This document shows, one piece after another, positions 16,333-22,486 of a DNA stretch of 38,360 bases. Position numbers and translations under genes: made by a program. How positions within the stretch are numbered: position 1 is the first letter of the stretch; each line of letters begins with the position of its first letter. The notes under the pieces are model-generated. The model ran no database searches and was not told the DNA's origin. It worked only from the letters and a program-made list of their open reading frames with translations. Origin of the DNA: Methanobacteriota archaeon (GTDB lineage: Archaea; Thermoplasmatota; Poseidoniia; Poseidoniales; Poseidoniaceae); NCBI GenBank assembly GCA_002710015.1, contig PAOW01000010.1, forward strand, positions 1 to 38,360, in the 5' to 3' direction.

Positions 16333-18281
16333 TTGACAGGCTTATAGATGCAAAGGGAGAAGATCGTATTCTCCTATTATCAGGTGGTCCCAAATCCCAT
16401 CTTGCGAAGCGAAGTATGTTTGCCAAAGGAATGACAAAGAGACTTGTTATCACACAACCGGATATCAAACCTCAAATTTCCCATTCTCCACTAAAAGGTG
16501 AAACGATTTTACAGCATTCAAAAATACCGATGAATGCAAGTTTACAGGCTAAAACTGAAGATGGGTGGCAAGTTACGAAAATCATCAATTCTAAAACATT
16601 GGATGATTTACTAAGAACACTAATGCCTCACACACCAAAGGGCGCAGTATGGGCTGGGGCGCTTGCATATGACCTACTTCAATGGACACAACCAATAGCG
16701 TTGCAGTATCCTCCTAAAGCCGGTGAAATAATTGCTATTCTGTGGCTGGTGGAAAGTTGGCAGGAACATGATATCATTTATCCTGAGTTGCCTCCTTCAA
16801 TTCAAGTTAAAGGAGAAGTTTCTTCTCATAGTGATGCCGAACATTCTGAGATAATCAAATCGATAAAAAAATCAATTACAGCTGGAGAATTATACCAACT
16901 CAATTTTGGCAGAACGTGGGAGGGCCCTTTAGGTGAAGACCCTGCAAATATTTTTCACAGACTCGCGTTGAACAACCCTTCACCATTCAGCGGTTACATA
17001 GAGGCGGCTGACTTAGGCATCGCACTGGCTTCGTCATCACCTGAAATTCTGGTTGAGACTGACGGCAGACGAATAATGACTGCCCCAATTAAAGGTACCA
17101 AACCTAGAGGTTCGGATATTGATCAAGAATCGCTTTTGAGAAGAGATTTAGTTCATGATAAAAAAGAGAGAGCTGAGCATCGAATGCTCGTCGATTTGGA
17201 AAGAAATGATTTAGGATTGGTATCTAAACCAGGGTCTGTTTTTCAATCAAGATTTGATGTTGAAGCCTATTCAAACGTCCAGCATTTGGTTTCCCAGATA
17301 ACCGGAATACTTGATGAAACAAAAGATGGTATCTCTGCACTGCAAGCACTTTTCCCAGGTGGCAGTATAACTGGTTGCCCAAAGACTGTAGTATGTGCTG
17401 CTATTGACGAGTTGGAGAGGCGTCCAAGGTCGTTTTGGACTGGTTCAATGGGATGGATAGATTTGCACAGTGGAGATTCCATGTGGAATATAATGATTAG
17501 AACTCTGGAAGCGAGATTCACAACTGAGGGGTGGAGAGGAACTGTTGTCGCAGGAGGTGGCATTACTATCGAAAGTAGCCCTGAATCTGAAGTGGCTGAA
17601 GCAACATGGAAAGCAGCAGCGCTTCGGAGGGCTTGTGGTTGGTTGAAGGCAGATGAAAAGAAAATGGTCCGTGGTAACCTTGGCATATATCCTCTTTACC
17701 TTGAACATACAAGATTCGAGCCTGATCAATTATTCGACTTGAATATCGCATTCATCGATAACTTGGATTCGTTTTCTCAAAATATTATCCACGCCTTCAA
17801 ATCTCTAGGATGCAAGGTTGATGTCATAGATGGTAGAGGCGAAATCCCTGAATTTACACAAGATGCCGTTGTAATTGGGCCAGGGCCTGGACGACCAGAA
17901 ATTTCACCTGTTACAATGCACGCTACAACACTTGATATCCCCATTCTAGGAATATGCCTTGGCCATCAGGCAATTGGTATAGCAAATGGGATGAAACTCG
18001 TAGAGAGCCATCTAGGGCCTGTGCATGGTGTGCCCTCGAAAATAATCGCAAATGGGACTGGTTTACTATCTGAAGGTGAGCACATGATGACACGATATAA
18101 TTCGCTCATTCTTCAAGGCGATTCCGAGGTTTTAGTGAGTGCAACCGATGAAACAGGCACTATTCCGATGGAAATCTGCTTTGATAATGCGTACGGTGTG
18201 CAGTTTCATCCAGAATCGATAGGCTCTCCGAATGGAATGTCAGTTTTGATAAATTTCCTAAACCGGGTAGCGCATGGTTGA
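16329..18281 (+). CDS. pabB: Aminodeoxychorismate synthase, PabB-PabA fusion
   Basis: The fused enzyme converts chorismate and glutamine to 4-amino-4-deoxychorismate. Residues 1 to about 445 are the chorismate-binding part: ITAGELYQLNFGRTW, SSSPEILVE, APIKGTKPRG (about 252-261), HRMLVDLERNDLG, FPGGSITGCPK and GGGITIESSPESE. PIKGT, with lysine, marks PabB rather than TrpE, which has PIAGT. Residues about 470-650 are a class I glutamine amidotransferase: FIDNLDSFSQNI, VVIGPGPGRP, LGICLGHQAIG with Cys543, and VQFHPES with His627 and Glu629. The order is PabB first, PabA second. GTG 16329 gives a 4-nt GTGA overlap with pabC; GTG 16326 and TTG 16323 are possible alternatives. With pabC it would supply p-aminobenzoate for folate-type cofactors. 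Confidence 0.88.
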   Translation: MIDRLIDAKGEDRILLLSGGPKSHLAKRSMFAKGMTKRLVITQPDIKPQISHSPLKGETILQHSKIPMNASLQAKTEDGWQVTKIINSKTLDDLLRTLMPHTPKGAVWAGALAYDLLQWTQPIALQYPPKAGEIIAILWLVESWQEHDIIYPELPPSIQVKGEVSSHSDAEHSEIIKSIKKSITAGELYQLNFGRTWEGPLGEDPANIFHRLALNNPSPFSGYIEAADLGIALASSSPEILVETDGRRIMTAPIKGTKPRGSDIDQESLLRRDLVHDKKERAEHRMLVDLERNDLGLVSKPGSVFQSRFDVEAYSNVQHLVSQITGILDETKDGISALQALFPGGSITGCPKTVVCAAIDELERRPRSFWTGSMGWIDLHSGDSMWNIMIRTLEARFTTEGWRGTVVAGGGITIESSPESEVAEATWKAAALRRACGWLKADEKKMVRGNLGIYPLYLEHTRFEPDQLFDLNIAFIDNLDSFSQNIIHAFKSLGCKVDVIDGRGEIPEFTQDAVVIGPGPGRPEISPVTMHATTLDIPILGICLGHQAIGIANGMKLVESHLGPVHGVPSKIIANGTGLLSEGEHMMTRYNSLILQGDSEVLVSATDETGTIPMEICFDNAYGVQFHPESIGSPNGMSVLINFLNRVAHG

Positions 18282-18306
18282 AATGCAGAGATAATCTCGG
18301 ACTTTC

Positions 18307-18693
18307 ATGCCGACCTGCCGCCATTGTTATGGCGTTTACAAACGTGACCAATTTATTCACGGTAACGGCCCCAGAGCACAAGTCTGTGTCAGATGTGGTG
18401 TGGAGAAAGGTCTGGTTTCAGAGGAAGAGGTGGCATCCTTTTACACCCCATCGGTAGCAAATGCCAGATTCTCTGCTTTAGCTAGAAGGTGGTCACCTCT
18501 TATGTGGCTCTCAATCATATGGGTCTCTTGGATTGTCTTCCTCAAAGACGTCAAGCCATGGGGACTATACACGCTCATAGTATTGGGATTATTCACACTA
18601 ATCGTTCCCGTATACATGCTACTTGTGTCTTCCAAGCACATGGCAGCAATGGCGCGTCTAACCCCTGATTATGAAAGACCAAAGGGCCACTGA
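18307..18693 (+). CDS. Zinc-ribbon membrane protein, two TM helices
   Basis: This 128-residue protein starts with a four-cysteine zinc ribbon: CRHC at 4-7 and CVRC at 27-30, separated by 19 residues. After a linker come two hydrophobic helices, LMWLSIIWVSWIVFL and LYTLIVLGLFTLIVPVYMLL, and a short polar tail. No named family was recognised. It lies 25 nt after the PabBA stop and 23 nt before the next ATG, so it is probably in the same transcript. There is no clear Shine-Dalgarno before ATG 18307. Confidence 0.6.
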   Translation: MPTCRHCYGVYKRDQFIHGNGPRAQVCVRCGVEKGLVSEEEVASFYTPSVANARFSALARRWSPLMWLSIIWVSWIVFLKDVKPWGLYTLIVLGLFTLIVPVYMLLVSSKHMAAMARLTPDYERPKGH

Positions 18694-18716
18694 GATTCTC
18701 AAAAGAGGTGCGATTA

Positions 18717-20366
18717 ATGTCTGATGAGGATATCCTTGATGCAGAATTGATTGATGATGAAAATACTATTCCTGTATTTCAAAGCAAAAAAATTGGTCCA
18801 ATGAGTTTACCTCAGTTAGGGGCTATTGGACTAGTCATCCTACTGCTGTCTTCTACCGTCTTGTTCAATATTTTCTCTGAGGAAGAGGTTTTGGAACCTG
18901 AAGATGTTTTCATTTCTGCTCAAGACAACACTGTGTTTGTGACTGACTCAACCGGAGCATCGATCGATGTCGAGCCTATCGACATGACCTTCTTTGCTAG
19001 TAGCGTTGGTGAAGATGCTGCAGAACCAAGTATCGGAATCACCTCTACTGGATGCGTGTTCTTCATCGCATTTGAGAAAGTAATGAGGTCCTGTGACTAT
19101 GGTGGAACTTGGGAAGCAAAGCAAGACCCTGTCATGTGTTCACCTACGACAAGTGATCCTTACGGATGGGTTGACCCGATAACCGACAGGGTGTTTGGTG
19201 TACAAATGATAGGATTAGAAACATCCTGGATTTGTTGGAGTGATGATGATGGAGAAACTTGGTTAGGAAACCCTCACGATTCCGGAACCACTCCATTAAA
19301 CGACCACATCAAACTCGCTTCCGGACCTTGGACTAGCGCAGGTTACGGCGCAGTAGGTCAAATAACAGGCAGCGTAATCTATGAAACAGCTGTATACTAT
19401 TGTTACAACAAACTCGCTGGTATCTTCTGTTTCACGAGTTTCGATGGAGGTGCAACATTTGACACTGGTGGTCTAATTGTCGGATTAGCAACTACCAATG
19501 GTGGATTACATGGCGCTATTTCTACCGCTCCTGATGGAACTGTTTACGTTACACCGCGTGTAGCTACTCCAACAGTGATTGTATCCAAGGATAATGGATT
19601 TACTTGGTTCGAAAGAACGATGGGAGAAGATGCTGGTACGCCCAATCCCAGAAAGAATTCCGAGGTTTCAACCGATACAGATTCTAATGCATATCACCTA
19701 TGGACTGGTGCTGATGAAGGTATTTATCTCGCAAGAAGTACAGATTCTGGAGAGAGTTGGGAGCAAGAAAGCCTCAGAGTAAGCCCCGCAGGAGTAATTT
19801 CTACTGCTTTCCCTCAGACCGATGCTGGAGATCCTGGAAGATTTGCTGTGACATATTTGGGAAGTGAAAATGCTTCTTTGCTTGGCGAGCCCGACTTAGA
19901 TGGAAACCCATGGGATGGAAACGGCCATTATGCTCCAAACGGGGTTCACTACCACCTTTATGTTACATTCAGCCTCAATGCGTTGGATGAAGAACCAGTA
20001 TTCCACACTAGGCGACTAACAACAGACCCCGTCCAGGTTGGAGCTATTTGTTTGAACAGTGGAGATTGTAGAAGTGATCAAGGAGGTTCAAACAGAAACC
20101 TACTGGACTTCAATGACTTACATATTGACAGTCAAGGAAGGGTTTTCATCGCAATAGCAGATGGATGCACCGGAGAATGTGCGACCATGGATTCTCCAAC
20201 TCCTGCTGACTCCAGAGATAAGCTTGGAATGATGTTCATGCTTGATACCGGTCCAAGCCTATTTGTCGAAAATGGAATACTGCCTTCAGTCAAACCTACA
20301 CAATCTCCTGAAGACCCTCAAGTGAGTAACTCGGTTCAATTACAAGCCATTAGGCAAGAAGAATAA
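18717..20366 (+). CDS. Membrane-anchored Asp-box (BNR/sialidase-like) propeller
   Basis: ATG 18717 is chosen over GTG 18708 because GAGGTG at 18705-18710 is a good Shine-Dalgarno with 6-nt spacing. The 549-residue product has an acidic N-terminal cytoplasmic tail, one TM helix (LPQLGAIGLVILLLSSTVLF, about residues 30-50) and an extracellular domain. At least five Asp-box-like turns occur: SCDYGGTW (about 125), SDDDGETW (about 175), SFDGGATF (about 241), SKDNGFTW (about 290) and STDSGESW (about 341). Asp boxes mark sialidase-type propellers. The arginine triad of true sialidases was not identified, so no glycosidase activity is claimed. Its stop abuts the stop of the converging HNH gene with no spacer. 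Confidence 0.75.
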   Translation: MSDEDILDAELIDDENTIPVFQSKKIGPMSLPQLGAIGLVILLLSSTVLFNIFSEEEVLEPEDVFISAQDNTVFVTDSTGASIDVEPIDMTFFASSVGEDAAEPSIGITSTGCVFFIAFEKVMRSCDYGGTWEAKQDPVMCSPTTSDPYGWVDPITDRVFGVQMIGLETSWICWSDDDGETWLGNPHDSGTTPLNDHIKLASGPWTSAGYGAVGQITGSVIYETAVYYCYNKLAGIFCFTSFDGGATFDTGGLIVGLATTNGGLHGAISTAPDGTVYVTPRVATPTVIVSKDNGFTWFERTMGEDAGTPNPRKNSEVSTDTDSNAYHLWTGADEGIYLARSTDSGESWEQESLRVSPAGVISTAFPQTDAGDPGRFAVTYLGSENASLLGEPDLDGNPWDGNGHYAPNGVHYHLYVTFSLNALDEEPVFHTRRLTTDPVQVGAICLNSGDCRSDQGGSNRNLLDFNDLHIDSQGRVFIAIADGCTGECATMDSPTPADSRDKLGMMFMLDTGPSLFVENGILPSVKPTQSPEDPQVSNSVQLQAIRQEE

Positions 20367-20963
20367 CTAGTTTCTACCCAACTTCTGATAATTACGTTCT
20401 TTTTTCTTGCGTAAAGATGGTTGATAAAGCATACTTTTCTTTTTCTTCTTGCCCATCTCATTATCTATTTCTTCTCGAAATCGTAACAATAATTTCTCTT
20501 TTGTTGCTAAATCCTTGTTTATCTTATCGACTTTTACTTCGAGGTTATTTACATGTAAGCGTAGTTCACGATGCTCATCAACATTGACGAAATCGTTAAT
20601 CATAAGTTGTGTTACTGCGTTACGTAACAAGGTTGATAGGTTGTATGGTTTATTCTCTGCATTGGCTCCAGGCGTCGCCATCCAACGTTCAATTTGCTTG
20701 ATTAAGTAAATTGGTAATCTTATACTCTTATTGACATATCCATGACAGCTTTGACACATGGCCAATAGGTTAGATTTGTCATTCGTACCTCCTAATGATT
20801 TCGCAACCCGATGTTGAAATCTAGTTTTCTCTAAACTCAATCTACAATTGCATCCAAAGCATTTTTGATCTTGCGAATCAATTACCTCGTTAGCCAAGAC
20901 CGTTTCGATTAAGACTCCCATTTTAGCGCTCATATGGATATGCAGACGTCTTTCATTCTTCAT
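20367..20963 (-). CDS. HNH-motif protein with ribbon-helix-helix-like and coiled-coil parts
   Basis: Residues 35-74 form a zinc-bound HNH motif: CFGC (35-38), FQHRVAKSLGGTNDKSNLL with His51 and Asn65, and CQSCH (70-74), as in HNH nucleases. Residues about 80-125, IRLPIYLIKQIERWMATPG then YNLSTLLRNAVTQLMINDF, have the strand-helix-turn-helix pattern of ribbon-helix-helix DNA-binding proteins. Residues about 126-175 are a coiled coil, and the C-terminus is strongly basic (GKKKKKS, LRKKKER). The protein is 198 residues long from ATG 20963. A DNA-binding nuclease is inferred; no exact family was recognised. Its base composition looks more A/T-rich than its neighbours, which may indicate transfer. 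It shares a symmetric divergent promoter region with the tiny ORF at 21072. Confidence 0.7.
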   Translation of the reverse strand: MKNERRLHIHMSAKMGVLIETVLANEVIDSQDQKCFGCNCRLSLEKTRFQHRVAKSLGGTNDKSNLLAMCQSCHGYVNKSIRLPIYLIKQIERWMATPGANAENKPYNLSTLLRNAVTQLMINDFVNVDEHRELRLHVNNLEVKVDKINKDLATKEKLLLRFREEIDNEMGKKKKKSMLYQPSLRKKKERNYQKLGRN

Positions 20964-20971
20964 ACTTTTGT

Positions 20972-21027
20972 TAATGTATTGCGTTTGACTGACTTATTGC
21001 AATCTAACAATTAGCCGCAATACATTA
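20972..21027. promoter_or_regulatory. Divergent promoter with exact dyad: 12-nt inverted repeat around an 8-nt palindrome
   Basis: CGCAATACATTA occurs on the plus strand at 21016-21027 and, inverted, at 20972-20983. The palindrome ATTGCAAT (20996-21003) is centred at 20999.5, exactly the midpoint between the two arms. Each arm contains a TATA-like TACATTA placed to direct transcription outward: toward the HNH gene on the left and the 31-residue ORF on the right. The arms may be paired BRE/TATA elements, and the centre an operator for a dimeric regulator. The HNH protein's own RHH-like segment is a candidate, by inference. Confidence 0.55.
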
Positions 21028-21055
21028 TAAGGATGATGTTCTCGGGTGAATCCCC

Positions 21056-21065
21056 AAGGAGGTGA
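21056..21065 (+). promoter_or_regulatory. Near-perfect Shine-Dalgarno
   Basis: AAGGAGGTGA lies 6 nt before ATG 21072. It is the most complete ribosome-binding site noticed in this window and is the main argument that the short ORF behind it is translated efficiently. Confidence 0.75.
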
Positions 21066-21071
21066 GAAAAA

Positions 21072-21167
21072 ATGGCTAAGACCAAAGAAGGCAAGATCAA
21101 AGTTTTCGTTAGACATCCAACGAAACCACACTACCGCTCTACACCAACCACATCGAAAGGTAAGTGA
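21072..21167 (+). CDS. 31-residue basic protein of unknown function
   Basis: The ORF runs from ATG 21072 to TGA 21165-21167. It begins MAKTKEGKIKVFVRHPTKPH and continues YRSTPTTSKGK. It has about nine Lys/Arg and one Glu, and no hydrophobic membrane segment. A near-perfect Shine-Dalgarno with 6-nt spacing, a TATA-like ATTATAA (21024-21030) about 45 nt upstream of the ATG, and a strong hairpin 9 nt after the stop frame it as a complete transcription unit. The composition fits a ribosome- or nucleic-acid-associated peptide, but no family was recognised. It is divergent from the HNH/RHH gene and convergent with the GTPase. It could instead be a leader peptide, but no downstream gene follows on this strand. 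Confidence 0.65.
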   Translation: MAKTKEGKIKVFVRHPTKPHYRSTPTTSKGK

Positions 21168-21176
21168 AAAGCAAAC

Positions 21177-21202
21177 GCCGGCTGGGCCACGGCCCAGCTG
21201 GC
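21177..21202. terminator. GC-rich hairpin between convergent genes
   Basis: The arms GCCGGCTGGGC and GCCCAGCTGGC pair over 11 bp with one G-U wobble around a short CACG loop. The hairpin lies 9 nt after the stop of the 31-residue ORF and 5 nt before the GTPase stop on the other strand. It resembles a bacterial intrinsic stem but has only a weak T stretch (GTTTTG) downstream. Action as a terminator or 3'-end stabiliser is inferred. Confidence 0.6.
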
Positions 21203-21207
21203 AATAG

Positions 21208-22482
21208 TCATGTTTTGGCGTGGATTTTGATAACAGAATTATCATAACATTCGTAATCCGCACCAACTACTCTACGACTACGTCCATCCACTGCTTTAAT
21301 GAATCCATCACCAAGGTCTGAATGTACTTTGTATGCCAATGCCTTAGCTTCTATTCCATTAGGAACTACAAAGGCGTCTGGGAGAATTTTCCCGTCACCA
21401 TCTTTCCAACCATTTTCATCTGCAACAGGATATACAACGACATGGTCAAGGGCTTCAAACAATACCTTTGTAATTAATTGTGAAACACCCGTATTCTTTG
21501 CATCTGCAAGCTTCTGTTTCATACCAGACAAGGCCGCTAATTGGGCTGGATTCAATTTGGATTCATCGACAATCTTGAATGTTTCATCTCCAGATGAATA
21601 AGAAATCATTCCAGCAGAATCTGCTCTACGCAAGGCTAGTTCCATGTCCGCCATCGTTGGCTGAACTATGCCATTTGCCTCGATGGCGTCCCAAGGTGTT
21701 CCTTTTGCTGAATCTGCTTTGTTTGCTGCGATATGTATAGGGAATAGTTGGCGCCTAATACAGAATGCTAGATACCTAACTTTATCCTCTTGCCACATCC
21801 ATGGAGTTTCTAAATCGCCCCATTTGTTTCTAAATTCATCCAACGCTTGCAGAACATGTGACAGTGATGCCCCCAGTCCTGTAAATCTCTCATGCAAGAA
21901 GGTGCTCAAACCCTTGTCACCTTCAGCCTGAACTCTGCGTGAACCACGAGACCAACCATCGTCTAGAATTCCGTAAATCCACGAATCTAATTCTTCTGTC
22001 AAAAATGATGTTTCCTCCTTTAATGCTGATTCAACATCTTCAACAGCTTTGATTGGATTACCTTCTATGTCTGTTAGACCCGCTGCATCCACTACCTGAA
22101 TCAAGGCGTCACAGTTAGCCAAATCTGACAAGAAAGCATTACCTCTTCCTCGCCCATCTGCTGCCCCGGGGACTAAACCTGCCACATCGACTAGGAAAGT
22201 TGGGACAAGTCGAACATGGCCAACGCAGCTGCCAGTTCTTGGCTCACAAATACTACCCTGTCTGGGGTCATCAACGCTAACTGATTCTAAGCGGCCATCC
22301 GCTTCAAGTCGCTCTCGCAGGTCCTTACATGGACAAGGCATGGACGCTGCAATGAATGCAACTCCTACATTCGCCTCGATAGTGCAGAATGGGTAGTTTG
22401 CTATATCCACCTTTGCAAGAGTTGCTGCGCTGAAAAAAGTAGATTTGCCAACGTTTGGCTTGCCTACCAAACCTATTCGCAT
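21208..22482 (-). CDS. ychF: Obg/YchF-family GTPase with TGS domain (archaeal type)
   Basis: The 424-residue protein carries the P-loop GKPNVGKST (residues 7-15), switch 2 in DVAGLVPGAADGRGRGNAFL (from residue 99) and a G4 motif NKAD (254-257). NKAD predicts GTP specificity, unlike the ATP-binding bacterial YchF/OLA1, which has a changed G4. The cysteine-containing CPCKDL and CEPRTGSCVGHVR segment between P-loop and switch 2 is typical of archaeal relatives. The C-terminal about 85 residues (VVYPVADENGWKDGDGKIL, PDAFVVPNG, ALAYKVHSDLGDGF) form a TGS domain, usually linked to ribosome or RNA binding. ATG 22482 is 4 nt from the stop of the upstream membrane protein gene, so they are co-transcribed. 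A role in ribosome function is inferred from the family. Confidence 0.9.
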   Translation of the reverse strand: MRIGLVGKPNVGKSTFFSAATLAKVDIANYPFCTIEANVGVAFIAASMPCPCKDLRERLEADGRLESVSVDDPRQGSICEPRTGSCVGHVRLVPTFLVDVAGLVPGAADGRGRGNAFLSDLANCDALIQVVDAAGLTDIEGNPIKAVEDVESALKEETSFLTEELDSWIYGILDDGWSRGSRRVQAEGDKGLSTFLHERFTGLGASLSHVLQALDEFRNKWGDLETPWMWQEDKVRYLAFCIRRQLFPIHIAANKADSAKGTPWDAIEANGIVQPTMADMELALRRADSAGMISYSSGDETFKIVDESKLNPAQLAALSGMKQKLADAKNTGVSQLITKVLFEALDHVVVYPVADENGWKDGDGKILPDAFVVPNGIEAKALAYKVHSDLGDGFIKAVDGRSRRVVGADYECYDNSVIKIHAKT

Positions 22483-22486
22483 TGAA

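Noticed and set aside
16323-18281. Anthranilate synthase (TrpE-TrpG fusion) for the PabB-PabA protein
   Set aside because: The PIKGT lysine and the neighbouring PabC-like gene favour aminodeoxychorismate synthase, and no tryptophan genes are nearby.
18717-20366. True sialidase
   Set aside because: Asp boxes occur in many propellers; the catalytic arginine triad and Tyr/Glu pair were not identified.
20367-20963. Intron-encoded homing endonuclease or transposon nuclease
   Set aside because: The gene is free-standing with its own promoter, no interrupted host gene or terminal repeats are visible, and it carries an RHH-like segment.
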